Source of the DNA: Paractinoplanes ferrugineus
GTDB taxonomy: Bacteria > Actinomycetota > Actinomycetes > Mycobacteriales > Micromonosporaceae
Direction of reading: 5' to 3'
DNA length: 64,000 nucleotides
Assembly: GCF_016862195.1 (NCBI RefSeq)
Contig: NZ_BOMM01000003.1
Span: 124,001-188,000, forward strand
The translations under genes were made by a program, and so were the position numbers. Positions 33,559-42,205 of the stretch are shown here, piece by piece. Numbering within the stretch: position 1 is the first letter of the stretch; each line of letters begins with the position of its first letter. The notes below the pieces were generated by a model, which saw nothing but the letters and a program-made list of their open reading frames with translations, did no database searches and was not told the DNA's origin.

Positions 33559-34214
33559 TCACGGTTGACTGACGCGCGGTCGCTCTTCGGGGCGGCCGCG
33601 CGTCGCTTTTTGACCACCCACCAGATGACCGCGCCGACGAAGAACGCCCCCACCGCGTAGTCGAAGAAGTGGCTGTACTTCTCGATGTTCTGCCAGCGCG
33701 CGCCGAGCAGGTAGCCGCCCATGATGAACAGCGAGTTCCAGATCCCGCTGCCGATCGCGGTGAAAACCAGGAACTGGCCGATCGGCATGCGATTGGCGCC
33801 GGCCGGGATCGAGACCAGGGAGCGTACGACCGGAGCGCAGCGCCCGACGAGCACCGCCGACTTCTCGTGCTTCTCGAACCAGCGATCCGCCTTGTCCAGG
33901 TCCTGCGCGTCGACCAGCGGAATCCGGTCGAGCCATCGGCGCAGCCGGTCCTCGCCGAGCCCGCGGCCGAGCCAGTAGAGAAGCAAGGCCCCGGCCACCG
34001 ACCCGGCGGTCGCCGTGATCAGCACCAGGATCAGCCCGACCCGGCCCTCGGCGGCCAGGTAGCCGGCCAGCGACAGGACGATCTCGCTGGGAATGGGAGG
34101 GATCAGGTTCTCCAGCGCGACGAGCAGGCCGACGCCCGCCTCGCCGAGTGACTCGATCACCGACGCGACCCAGCCGGTGAGTCCGGACAGCTGCCCAAGG
34201 TCGCTTTCTGCCAT
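33555..34214 (-). CDS. DedA-family membrane protein
   Basis: 219 aa with about five membrane segments. Family motifs: NLIPPIPSEIVLSLAGYLAA near residue 36, GxxxG-type turns in TAGSVAGALLLYWLGRGLG, and FVGRCAPVVRSLVSIPAG-like segment (VLVGRCAPVVRSLVSIPAG) with the conserved Arg and Gly. DedA proteins move lipids (undecaprenyl phosphate or phosphatidylethanolamine) or keep membrane potential; the substrate here is unknown. Convergent with chitinase 3 and divergent from the PadR operon. The alternative frame across the same bases is not coding. Confidence 0.9.
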   Translation of the reverse strand: MAESDLGQLSGLTGWVASVIESLGEAGVGLLVALENLIPPIPSEIVLSLAGYLAAEGRVGLILVLITATAGSVAGALLLYWLGRGLGEDRLRRWLDRIPLVDAQDLDKADRWFEKHEKSAVLVGRCAPVVRSLVSIPAGANRMPIGQFLVFTAIGSGIWNSLFIMGGYLLGARWQNIEKYSHFFDYAVGAFFVGAVIWWVVKKRRAAAPKSDRASVNRD

Positions 34215-34253
34215 CGCTCATGTTTACCCGATGACCTCGCCGCCAACCGTTCT

Positions 34254-34276
34254 CATGTACTGATCATCGGTATATG
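34254..34276. promoter_or_regulatory. PadR-type operator-like inverted repeat over the -10
   Basis: C-ATGTAC (34255-34260) and GTATAT-G (34270-34275) are near-inverted arms separated by 9 bases, similar to PadR sites (ATGT-N8-ACAT). The right arm contains TATATG, a possible -10, placing the mRNA start close to the GTG at 34285. Autoregulation by PadR is likely. Confidence 0.55.
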
Positions 34277-34284
34277 CTGCCGCC

Positions 34285-34632
34285 GTGACTGACGGACCGA
34301 TGCGGGAGCCGACCTTCCTGGTCCTCACCGCCCTCGCCGGCGACCCGCGACATGGCTATGCCGTCCTCGAGGACATCGCCGCGATGACCGACGGCCGGGT
34401 CCGGCTGCGTGCCGGCACGCTCTACGCGGCGCTCGACCGGCTGCGCACCGAGGGCCTGATCGAGGTCGACCGCGAGGAGATCGTGCAGTCCCGGCTGCGG
34501 CGCTACTACCGCCTCACCGGGGCCGGCGTGCGGAGCCTGACCGCCGAGACCGCCCGCCTGCGCGCGCAGGCCACTATCGCGGAGCGCCGGCTGAGCGCCC
34601 GCTGGACCGAGCTTGGGGGAGCCACCGCATGA
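34285..34632 (+). CDS. PadR-family transcriptional regulator
   Basis: 115 aa winged-helix repressor. Landmarks: FLVLTALAGDPRHGYAVLED, GTLYAALDRLRTEGLIEV, and RRYYRLTGAG. The family responds to phenolics or drugs or controls partner membrane proteins. Start GTG 34285 (MTDGPMREP) has no ribosome site and may be leaderless; ATG 34300 is alternative. The stop overlaps the next gene by 4 bases (ATGA), making this the head of a three-gene operon. Likely autorepressed through the inverted repeat just upstream. Confidence 0.9.
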   Translation: MTDGPMREPTFLVLTALAGDPRHGYAVLEDIAAMTDGRVRLRAGTLYAALDRLRTEGLIEVDREEIVQSRLRRYYRLTGAGVRSLTAETARLRAQATIAERRLSARWTELGGATA

Positions 34633-35552
34633 CCACGCCGGAGAAACGCTTTCGTCGGCTGCTCGCGCTCTTCCCCAGAGAGCACCGCGCGGAGTACGGC
34701 GAGGAGATGCTCGGCGTCCTGCTGGCCGACGGCCGCACCGGGCCGGGAGTGACCGCCGACCTGCTGCGGGCGGCCGCCGGTGCCCAGTTCCGGCAGGCCT
34801 GGGCGGCATATCGGGACGAGCGGTGGCGCCACGCCGCGTTCGTGGTGCAGCTCTTCGGTTCGATCCTGCTGCTGTCCATGGCCGTCCGTCGATTCGTCGC
34901 GGTGATCTGGGCGATGATCAGGTGGCCGGAGCATGACCTCACCGGGTTCTACGGGGTCGATCTGGTTCGCACGCTCGGCTGGACGGTCGCCGTGGCCGGG
35001 GTCGTGCTCGGCATCCGGCTGCTCGGGGTGGCGGGCGCGGCGGCCGGGCTGGCCGGCGAGATCGTCGCGCCGTTCCGGTTCTATCTGGACACCCCCGCGC
35101 AGGTCCTCAACGCGTACTGGATCGTGGTGGCCGCGGTGGTGGTGCTGATCGCCGCGACGGTGTCCGTCCGGCGAGGCGTCCCCCGGGGCTGGCCGTTGGT
35201 GGTGGCGGCGGGCGCGGTGCTGGTCGGCCAGGGGGTGGCTCCGTTGGGTCTGCGGGGGCAGCTGTTCGGCGTGGCCGCGTTGCTGGCCCTGATCGCGGTC
35301 GCCCTGGTGGACCCCGCCGGCCGGCGCCGGGTGGTCGTCCTCGCGGTGCCGGTCCTGGCCGTGTTCCCGCTGGTCCGGCTGGGGTTCGCCGGCCTCGTCG
35401 AGTACAACGCGGGCCACCCCGAGTCGATCGCGCTCATCGACCCGCTGCAGTGGGCCGTGCTGGTGGTCGTCCCGGTCGTGGCGTTCGTCGTCGCCGGTGA
35501 GGTCGACCGCCGGTTTCGGGCTCCGATGGCCGGGACAAGTAATGGGGCATGA
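34629..35552 (+). CDS. Integral membrane protein in PadR operon
   Basis: 307 aa. A cytoplasmic N-terminus (FRRLLALFPREHRAEYGEEMLGVLLADG) resembles the segment found in membrane proteins encoded with PadR regulators. It is followed by about seven hydrophobic segments between residues 75 and 295. No enzymatic motif seen. Overlaps both neighbours by 4 bases (start with PadR, end with the GH13 gene), so all three are co-translated. Function unknown; partnership with PadR is the only clue. Confidence 0.8.
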   Translation: MTTPEKRFRRLLALFPREHRAEYGEEMLGVLLADGRTGPGVTADLLRAAAGAQFRQAWAAYRDERWRHAAFVVQLFGSILLLSMAVRRFVAVIWAMIRWPEHDLTGFYGVDLVRTLGWTVAVAGVVLGIRLLGVAGAAAGLAGEIVAPFRFYLDTPAQVLNAYWIVVAAVVVLIAATVSVRRGVPRGWPLVVAAGAVLVGQGVAPLGLRGQLFGVAALLALIAVALVDPAGRRRVVVLAVPVLAVFPLVRLGFAGLVEYNAGHPESIALIDPLQWAVLVVVPVVAFVVAGEVDRRFRAPMAGTSNGA

Positions 35553-37195
35553 GTGACCAGTGGTACAAGAAGGCTGTCGTCTACTGCTGCGACATCGATA
35601 CCTTCGCCGACTCGAACGGGGACGGCGTCGGCGACATCCAGGGCCTGATCGGCCGGCTGGACTATCTGTCCCGGCTCGGGATCACCTGCCTGTGGCTGAA
35701 CCCGATCCACCCGTCGCCGGACCGCGACGACGGTTACGACGTGTCCGACTTCTACAACGTCGACCCGCGTTTCGGCACCCTCGGTGACTTCGCCGAACTG
35801 TTGCACCAGGCGGGCAACCGCGGCATCAAGGTGATCATCGACCTGGTCGTGAACCACACCTCCGACCAGCACCCGTGGTTCCAGTCGGCGCGGTCGTCGC
35901 CCGATTCGCCGTACCGTGACTGGTATGTCTGGGCCGACAGCGCGCCGTCCGACCGGCACCAGGGCATGGTTTTCCCCGGCGAGCAGGGCGAGACCTGGTC
36001 CTACGACCGCACCGCGAAGCTCTGGTATTACCACCGGTTCTACAAGTTCCAGCCGGACCTGAACATCAAGAACCCGGCCGTGCGCGAGGAGATCAAGAAG
36101 ATCTGCGCGTTCTGGCTCCAGCTCGGCGTCGCCGGGTTCCGGATGGACGCGGTGCCGTTCATCATCGAGGAGACCGAGCCGGGCAACGCCAACCCGCCCA
36201 AGGACCTCGACTACCTCACCGACCTGCGGCAGTTCGTGCAGTGGCGCAAGGGTGACGCGGTGCTGCTGGCCGAGGCGAACGTGGAGCCCGACGAGCTGGT
36301 GAAGTTCTTCGGCGACGCGGGCGGCTCGAACAACCGCATCCACATGCTGTTCGACTTCATGCTCAACGGCCAGGTGATGCTGGCGCTGGCCCGGCAGAAC
36401 CCGGAATCGATAATCGAGGCGCTGCGCGAGACGCCGAAGTTGCCGGCCGGCGGCCAGTGGGCGACCTTCCTGCGCAACCACGACGAGGTCGACCTGTCCC
36501 GGCTCACCGCCGGCCAGCGGGAAGAGGTGTTCGCCCAGTTCGGCCCGGAGCCCGAGATGCAGCTCTACGGACGCGGCATCCGGCGGCGGCTGGCCCCCAT
36601 GCTCGGCGGTGACCGGCGCCGGCTGGAGCTGGCCTACTCGTTGCAGTTCACCCTGCGGGGCACGCCGGTGCTGCGGTACGGCGAGGAGATCGGGATGGGC
36701 GACGACCTCTATCTCGAGGGGCGCGACGCCATCCGTACGCCGATGCAGTGGTCGTTGCTCGAGAACGCGGGCTTCTCCACGGCTGACTCCGGGAAACTGG
36801 TCCGGCCGGTGGTCGACAGCGGCGACTACGGCTACGAGAAGATCAACGTGACCAACCAGCGACAGGACCCGAAGTCGCTGTTGTCGTGGTTCGAACGGAT
36901 GATCCGGACCCTGAAGGAGGCGCCCGAGATCGGCGCGGGCAGCTGTGTCCACGTCGACGTCCCGGTTCCCGAGGGTGTTCTGGTGCACCGTGCCGAGGAC
37001 TCCACGGGTACGATGCTCTTTGTGCACAACCTGTGCACAAAGGATGCGGTGGTCGACCTCAGCTCGGTGTCCGCCGAGGCCGAGTTCCCGAACGACATCC
37101 TGGCCGACCGTGAGTACCCTGACCTGGGCAAGTTCGACCAGGTCCCGGTCGCCGGGTATGGCTATCGGTGGATCCGGATGCGGCGTTGCTCATGA
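35549..37195 (+). CDS. GH13 alpha-glucosidase family protein, trehalose synthase-like
   Basis: 548 aa cytosolic enzyme of the alpha-amylase family. Regions: WLNPIHPSPDRDDGYDVSDF, DLVVNHTSDQHPWF, nucleophile D200 in GFRMDAVP, acid E242 in LLAEANV, D312 in LRNHDEVDL. The N-terminus resembles trehalose synthase (maltose to trehalose isomerase), but it starts with an unusual VVYCCDIDTFADSNG. No trehalose operon partner genes are adjacent; instead it is coupled to a PadR/membrane protein pair. Exact substrate not decided: maltose, trehalose or oligo-glucosides. Confidence 0.88.
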   Translation: MSDQWYKKAVVYCCDIDTFADSNGDGVGDIQGLIGRLDYLSRLGITCLWLNPIHPSPDRDDGYDVSDFYNVDPRFGTLGDFAELLHQAGNRGIKVIIDLVVNHTSDQHPWFQSARSSPDSPYRDWYVWADSAPSDRHQGMVFPGEQGETWSYDRTAKLWYYHRFYKFQPDLNIKNPAVREEIKKICAFWLQLGVAGFRMDAVPFIIEETEPGNANPPKDLDYLTDLRQFVQWRKGDAVLLAEANVEPDELVKFFGDAGGSNNRIHMLFDFMLNGQVMLALARQNPESIIEALRETPKLPAGGQWATFLRNHDEVDLSRLTAGQREEVFAQFGPEPEMQLYGRGIRRRLAPMLGGDRRRLELAYSLQFTLRGTPVLRYGEEIGMGDDLYLEGRDAIRTPMQWSLLENAGFSTADSGKLVRPVVDSGDYGYEKINVTNQRQDPKSLLSWFERMIRTLKEAPEIGAGSCVHVDVPVPEGVLVHRAEDSTGTMLFVHNLCTKDAVVDLSSVSAEAEFPNDILADREYPDLGKFDQVPVAGYGYRWIRMRRCS

Positions 37196-37244
37196 GTCGG
37201 GTTACAGTCGGCCGTCGGCGCAGAGATCACCACCGGAGGCCGCA

Positions 37245-38009
37245 ATGACGCAGTCCGCACCCACCCGCGTAGCCATCGTCACCGGAGCCGCGCGCGGCAT
37301 CGGGGAGGCCACCGCCCGCAAGCTCGCCGCCGACGGGATGGCCGTCGCGGTCGTCGACCTCGACGAGGGTGCCTGCGCCAACACCGTGACCGCGATCCAC
37401 GACGCCGGTGGCACCGCGCTGGCCGTCGGGGCCGACGTGTCCGACCCGGTGCAGGTCGCCGCGGCCACCGAGCGGGTGGTGGCCGAGCTCGGCCCGCCGA
37501 CCGTGCTTGTCAACAACGCCGGCGTGCTGCGCGACAACCTGCTGTTCAAGATGACCGAGGACGACTGGGAGACCGTCATGGCGGTCCACCTGCGTGGCGC
37601 GTTCCTGTTCAGCCGGGCGGTCCAGAAGCACATGGTCGACGCCGGCTGGGGCCGCATCGTCAGCCTGTCCAGCACGTCCGCCCTGGGCAACCGGGGTCAG
37701 GCCAACTACGCCGCGGCCAAGGCGGGCATGCAGGGCTTCACCAAGACCCTCGCGATCGAGCTCGGCCGCTTCGGGATCACCGCGAATGCGGTCGCACCCG
37801 GATTTATCGTCACCGACATGACAGCGGCCACCGCCGCCCGGGTCGGGATGGATTTCACCGATTTCGAGAAAGCTGCGATCAGTCAAATCCCGGTGGGCCG
37901 ATCGGGCCGTCCCGAAGACGTCGCGAACACCGTATCCTTCCTCGTCAGCGAGGGCGCCGGGTTCGTCTCGGGTCAGGTCATCTACGTGGCGGGCGGCCCC
38001 CGCGACTGA
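37245..38009 (+). CDS. SDR-family 3-oxoacyl-ACP reductase-like protein
   Basis: 254 aa NAD(P)-dependent short-chain dehydrogenase. Cofactor loop TGAARGIG, NNAG in VLVNNAGVL, catalytic S142, Y155 and K159 (GQANYAAAKAG), and PG in VAPGFIVTDM. Strong FabG-like identity, but an isolated copy outside a fatty-acid cluster, so the true substrate (acyl-CoA, alcohol, polyketide) is open. ATG 37245 follows GGAGG; an in-frame longer version lies in the upstream GH13 gene and is not real. Ends in a stem-loop. Confidence 0.9.
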   Translation: MTQSAPTRVAIVTGAARGIGEATARKLAADGMAVAVVDLDEGACANTVTAIHDAGGTALAVGADVSDPVQVAAATERVVAELGPPTVLVNNAGVLRDNLLFKMTEDDWETVMAVHLRGAFLFSRAVQKHMVDAGWGRIVSLSSTSALGNRGQANYAAAKAGMQGFTKTLAIELGRFGITANAVAPGFIVTDMTAATAARVGMDFTDFEKAAISQIPVGRSGRPEDVANTVSFLVSEGAGFVSGQVIYVAGGPRD

Positions 38010-38015
38010 GCGTTG

Positions 38016-38078
38016 TTCAGGGCCTGCCTTGACCGGCGACGAGCGGTGGATGACCATGGCGGTCTCCACCGCCCTGAA
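38016..38078 (+). terminator. Nested hairpin after the SDR gene
   Basis: Outer TTCAGGGC (38016-38023) with GCCCTGAA (38071-38078) and inner GCGGTGGA (38043-38050) with TCCACCGC (38065-38072). The two pairings compete at 38071-38072. Located 7 bases after the SDR stop. Confidence 0.6.
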
Positions 38079-38114
38079 TAATCCTCACCAGTTGCTGAGG
38101 GGCGTTACAAAGAG

Positions 38115-38531
38115 ATGATGAACAGACGCATGACCTCCCGCAGTGTCTCGCTGACCAGCACGTTCCTGTTGCTGGCGGCGGGCGGGGCGGCGGCCTGCGA
38201 CCGAGGTAGCAAATATCATGACGAAGGCTTCTATTGCGCCGATGCGAACGGTGTGATTGTCGACGAGGATCTCTGCGACGACAACCACTACCACTCGTCC
38301 GGTGGGCTGTACCCCTATTACATCTGGCACTCCCCGTCGTACGGGCGTGGCTATTCGGTGGGCAGTCGGCTCCCCTCCGGGGGCAGCCGGTTCGCCTACA
38401 ACGACAAGGCGTCCCGCTCGTCGTTCGGGCTGCCGTCCAGTGGCAAGATCGGTAACGGCACCATCAAGACGAGCGTGGTCGGCAAGGGCGGCAGTGGGTC
38501 GTCGTCGAGTGGGAAGAAGTCAGGCAGCTGA
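38115..38531 (+). CDS. YgiB-like exported small protein
   Basis: 138 aa. Signal sequence then AAAC (C28), a weak lipobox, so lipidation is uncertain. Residues 35-60 contain YCADANGVIVDEDLCDD, followed by an aromatic/Gly/Ser stretch (YPYYIWHSPSYGRGY) and Ser/Gly/Lys-rich tail. Overall layout resembles E. coli YgiB, a DUF1190 protein. The next gene, starting 2 bases after its stop, is YgiC-like, which repeats the ygiB-ygiC order of enterobacteria. Possibly the protein partner or target of the ligase (inference). Confidence 0.7.
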   Translation: MMNRRMTSRSVSLTSTFLLLAAGGAAACDRGSKYHDEGFYCADANGVIVDEDLCDDNHYHSSGGLYPYYIWHSPSYGRGYSVGSRLPSGGSRFAYNDKASRSSFGLPSSGKIGNGTIKTSVVGKGGSGSSSSGKKSGS

Positions 38532-38532
38532 C

Positions 38533-39996
38533 GTGCGGAGAGTTCCCTATGGTCCGGTCCGGGACGGTTGGAAGCTGACCAACTACAGTCTCGGACTGAC
38601 CTACAACGACACCGAACTGCCCGACGGCACGATGCAGTCGTACTGGCAGGAGGGGCCGTACTACGACTTCACCGAGGCCGAGATCGGCGAGCTCGAGTCG
38701 GCCACCGCCACCCTGTTCGCCATGTGCACGGAGGCCGGCGACTGGATGGTGAAGCAGTGCCCGCGGCACACCGTGCAGGGCCGCCGTGAGGGCTACTTCG
38801 CCTCCGTCTGCAACCCGTCGAGCTGCTTCCTCGCCAAGATCGGCATCCCCGAGTTCGCGCACGAGCAGATCATCCGGACCTGGTTCGACGGCGACGCGGA
38901 GACCTGGACGCACTACGACAAAGACCCCGACATGCGGTTGCCGATGGAGACACCGGACTACTCGCCGAGCGTCTACGGCCGGTTCGACTTCTGGTACAAG
39001 GGCGCCGGCACCACCCCCAAGCTGCTCGAATTCAACGCGCAGACCCCGACGTCGCTGGTCGAGAGCGCGGTCGTGCAGTGGCACTGGGCCGACCAGACCG
39101 CGCTCACCCGGCACCCGTGGCGCCAGTGGAACTCGATCCACGACCGCCTGGTCGGCTGGGAGGCCGCCGACGGCGAGCCGGCCAACCCCGGCGCCTGGCG
39201 CCGCAACATCAACAAGTTGCGCGAGGCCCGAACGTGGCTGCCGGAAAAGCCGAAGATCTTCTTTGCCTACGAGACGAGCGAGACCTCCGGCGAGGACCGC
39301 ATGAACGTCGCGTACCTGATGTCGACGGCGGAGGAGGCCGGTTACCCGGTCGAGCTGATCGCGATGAGCCAGATCGGCTGGGACGTGGCCGGCGACCGGG
39401 TCGTCTTCGTGCCCGAACCGGGCAAGGAGAGCAAGGCCCAGCCGATCGACATCATCTTCATGCTCTACCCGTGGGAGTGGTTCTGGACCGAGGAGGGCGG
39501 CAAGGGCTTCTTCCGCAACATGGCCGACCCCACCAAGCACGGCACGGTCTGGATCGAGCCGCCCTACAAGGCCGCCCTGCTGGGCAACAAGGCCCTGCTG
39601 CCGGTGCTGTGGAAGCTGTTCGGCGACGACCCGGAACGCTCCAAATATCTCCTGCCCGCCCATTTCGCCGGCTCCACCGGGGCGAAAGCCATGACCAGCT
39701 ATGCCAAGAAGCCGGTGTGGGGCCGCGAGGGCGGCTCGGTCACGCTGGTGCGTGACGGCCAGGTCATCACCGAAAACCCGACGGAGTACGGGGCGGACGG
39801 CCTGTTCGTGCTGCAGGAGCTGTGTGAGCTCCCGGCGTTCGACGGTCTCGAGGGCACGGTCCACCCGGTGATCGGCTCGTGGCTGATCGACGGCGAGCCG
39901 GCCGGCATGGGCATCCGCGAGGGTTTGGGCACCGACGGTCTGGTAACCAAGGACACGTCGTTCTTCCTCCCGCACACGATCGAGGCCGACGCTTGA
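38533..39996 (+). CDS. YgiC-like / glutathionylspermidine synthase-like ATP-grasp ligase
   Basis: 487 aa. Matches the glutathionylspermidine synthase preATP-grasp/ATP-grasp family without the amidase domain of Gss. Landmarks: YYDFTEAEIGELESAT, KLLEFNAQTPTSLVESAV, FFRNMADPTKHGTVWIEPP, GREGGSVTLVRDG, and PVIGSWLIDGEPAGMGIRE at the end. Family members ligate a carboxylate to an amine with ATP. Glutathione is not expected in this lineage, so the acceptor is unknown. GTG 38533 lies 2 bases after the YgiB-like stop; the gene following starts within 12 bases of its end. Confidence 0.85.
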   Translation: MRRVPYGPVRDGWKLTNYSLGLTYNDTELPDGTMQSYWQEGPYYDFTEAEIGELESATATLFAMCTEAGDWMVKQCPRHTVQGRREGYFASVCNPSSCFLAKIGIPEFAHEQIIRTWFDGDAETWTHYDKDPDMRLPMETPDYSPSVYGRFDFWYKGAGTTPKLLEFNAQTPTSLVESAVVQWHWADQTALTRHPWRQWNSIHDRLVGWEAADGEPANPGAWRRNINKLREARTWLPEKPKIFFAYETSETSGEDRMNVAYLMSTAEEAGYPVELIAMSQIGWDVAGDRVVFVPEPGKESKAQPIDIIFMLYPWEWFWTEEGGKGFFRNMADPTKHGTVWIEPPYKAALLGNKALLPVLWKLFGDDPERSKYLLPAHFAGSTGAKAMTSYAKKPVWGREGGSVTLVRDGQVITENPTEYGADGLFVLQELCELPAFDGLEGTVHPVIGSWLIDGEPAGMGIREGLGTDGLVTKDTSFFLPHTIEADA

Positions 39997-40007
39997 CCGT
40001 TGGAGAC

Positions 40008-41753
40008 GTGCCGTTGTCGCCACCCAGCGACGACCGGCTCACCGCGCTGACCAAAACCGGGCTGGCCGCCGAGCCCGACCCGGTGTTCGACCGCCTCGCC
40101 GAGCTGGTGCGCCGGGTGCTGCACGTGCCGGTGGCGCTGGTCAGCCTGGTGGAGGCGGACCGCCAGGTCTTCCCGGGCGCGTGCGGACTGGGTGAACCGT
40201 GGCAGGAGCGTCGCGAGACCCCGCTGTCGCACTCGTTCTGCAAGCTCGTGGTGGAGACCGCCGCGCCGTTGATCGTGGTGGACGCCCGTACCGACCCGCG
40301 GGTGGCCGGCAATCTCGCGATCACCGAGCTGGGCGTCATCAGCTACGCCGGGATGCCGCTCACCGACGAGGGCGGGAACGTCCTCGGATCGCTGTGCGCG
40401 ATCGACTCGGTGCCGCGCCGGTGGACCGACCACGAGCTCACCGTGCTCTCCGACCTGGCCGCGGCCTGCTCGGACAGTCTGCGGCTGCGGATCGCCACGC
40501 AGACCGCCCGGCGTCGGGAGAGCCGGGCCGGGCTGGCCTTCGACCGCAGTCAGCACCTGCTGCGGGCGAGCGTCGCGCTGGCCAACACCGGCACCGTCGA
40601 CGACGTCGTCAAGGTCCTGCGGGAGTTGGCGACAGTGACGCTCAGCCCGGACTTTGTCGGGGTCTCGCTTGTCGACCGGGCCGGGCGGATCAGCCTGCGG
40701 TCCGGTGACGTGCTGCCACCCCCGGTCGCCGAGCGGTGGAGCCGCTACTCGGGCGTCGTCACGCCCGCCGCGCTGGCCATCCGGCGGGGCGCCGCGGTGA
40801 TGCTGCCCGACCTGGCGGCGATCCGGGCGTACGCGCCGGACGCCGGCGAGACGTTCGCCGAGATGGGTTGGGAGGCCGCGGTCAGCCTGCCGCTGCCCAG
40901 TCTGACCGGCCCGATCGGCGCGCTGACCTTCGTCTGGAAGCAGCCCTTCGCGCCGGACGAGATCGAGCAGGCGGTGCTGGCGGCTGTGGCCGGTTACGTC
41001 GCCCAGGCGCTCCAGCGTGCCGACTACCTTTTCGCCCAGAAGTCCGCGGCCGAGGTCCTGCAGTCGGCACTGCTCTCCGAGTTGCCCGACACGACCCCGT
41101 TCGAGGTGGCCTCCCGCTACGAGTCGGCCGCCCGGGGCGAGCATGTCGGCGGTGACTGGTACGACGCCGTCCGGCTGGACCCACGTCACCTGGCCCTGGT
41201 CATCGGCGACGTCACCGGGCACGACATGACGGCCGCCGCCATGATGGGCCGGCTGCGCAGCAAACTGCGGCTCCTGCTGGTGGACCGCAACGAGCCACCC
41301 GCGGCCCTGCTGCGCCGGCTCGACGCGGCCTGCCAGGTGCTGGGCGACCGGGTCGCCGCGACCGTGGTGCTGGCCTACCTCTACCCGGACCCGTCGGGCC
41401 ACGGCCATCAGCTGCACTGGTCCAACGCCGGGCACCCGGGCCCGCTGCTGGTCACCGACGGTGTCGTCACCGTGCTCGAGGAGCGCGACCCGCTCCTGGG
41501 CGTGCTCAATCGCACCTCGCGGACCAGTCACCTCCGGCACGTGCCGCCCGGCTCGACCGTGCTGTTCTACACCGACGGCCTGATCGAGACCCGCACCAGC
41601 CTGTGGGACGACCGGGTGAGTCAGCTCTGCGACCTGGTGGCCGGCCTGGCCGACCGACCGCTGCCCGAGCTGCTCGACCGCCTCTATGCCGAACTGGCCG
41701 ACGACGACCACGAGGACGACGTGGCCCTGATCGCGGTCCGCACCCCGCGCTGA
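40008..41753 (+). CDS. GAF-domain PP2C/SpoIIE-type protein phosphatase
   Basis: 581 aa cytoplasmic signalling phosphatase. Two GAF-type domains at about 15-165 (PVFDRLAELVRRVLHVPVALVSL, SHSFCKLVVETAAPLIVVD) and about 185-335, then SpoIIE/RsbU domain about 350-580 with metal residues in VGGDWYDAV, ALVIGDVTGHDM, and HEDDVALIAV. Such enzymes dephosphorylate STAS antagonists (one is at 45776). Start is uncertain: GTG 40008 has GGAG only 2 bases before; TTG 40014 fits GGAG at 8 bases; TTG 39993 overlaps the ligase gene by 4. Confidence 0.9.
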   Translation: MPLSPPSDDRLTALTKTGLAAEPDPVFDRLAELVRRVLHVPVALVSLVEADRQVFPGACGLGEPWQERRETPLSHSFCKLVVETAAPLIVVDARTDPRVAGNLAITELGVISYAGMPLTDEGGNVLGSLCAIDSVPRRWTDHELTVLSDLAAACSDSLRLRIATQTARRRESRAGLAFDRSQHLLRASVALANTGTVDDVVKVLRELATVTLSPDFVGVSLVDRAGRISLRSGDVLPPPVAERWSRYSGVVTPAALAIRRGAAVMLPDLAAIRAYAPDAGETFAEMGWEAAVSLPLPSLTGPIGALTFVWKQPFAPDEIEQAVLAAVAGYVAQALQRADYLFAQKSAAEVLQSALLSELPDTTPFEVASRYESAARGEHVGGDWYDAVRLDPRHLALVIGDVTGHDMTAAAMMGRLRSKLRLLLVDRNEPPAALLRRLDAACQVLGDRVAATVVLAYLYPDPSGHGHQLHWSNAGHPGPLLVTDGVVTVLEERDPLLGVLNRTSRTSHLRHVPPGSTVLFYTDGLIETRTSLWDDRVSQLCDLVAGLADRPLPELLDRLYAELADDDHEDDVALIAVRTPR

Positions 41754-41764
41754 ACCCCGAAGGG

Positions 41765-42205
41765 TCAGGCGGCCGCGCGCGGGCGGTGCCGCCAGATCCA
41801 CCACAGGCCGACGAACGGAAGGACCAGCGGCACATATCCGTAACCGCTGCCGAAGCGGGACCAGACGGTGTCGTCCGGGAAGGCGACCGCGTCGGCGATG
41901 CTCAAGGTGCCGACGATCAGCACGCCGAGCAGTTCGATGCTGCAGCTGACCAGCGCGATCCGGCGGCCACGCTCACCGCCGATCGCGAGGCCGACGGTGG
42001 CCGCGATGTAGACCAGGCCGGCCACGCCGGACAGCAGGTAGGCCAGCGGGGCCTCGGTGAAGTGGGTGGCGATCTGCACCAGGGCCCGGGCGCTCGCCGA
42101 CAGCGCGAAGATGCCGTAGACGAACAGCAGCAACCGGCCCAGGCCGGTGTTGAGGGCGGCGTCGGCCGGCCGGGTGCGAGTGGTGGCGGGCGGTTGGTCA
42201 GGCAA
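41765..42205 (-). CDS. Four-TM integral membrane protein
   Basis: 146 aa, about four hydrophobic helices (LLLFVYGIFALSASARAL, YLLSGVAGLVYIAATVGLAIGG, IELLGVLIVGTLSIADAV, VPLVLPFVGLWWIW). Similar actinobacterial proteins are of unknown function. Overlaps the upstream small membrane protein gene by 8 bases, so they form a pair. No catalytic motif. Confidence 0.75.
   Translation of the reverse strand: MPDQPPATTRTRPADAALNTGLGRLLLFVYGIFALSASARALVQIATHFTEAPLAYLLSGVAGLVYIAATVGLAIGGERGRRIALVSCSIELLGVLIVGTLSIADAVAFPDDTVWSRFGSGYGYVPLVLPFVGLWWIWRHRPRAAA

Noticed and set aside
33559..34221. Alternative frame across the DedA gene
   Set aside because: Arg/Gly-rich shadow; the recognised DedA frame has the family motifs and a proper start.
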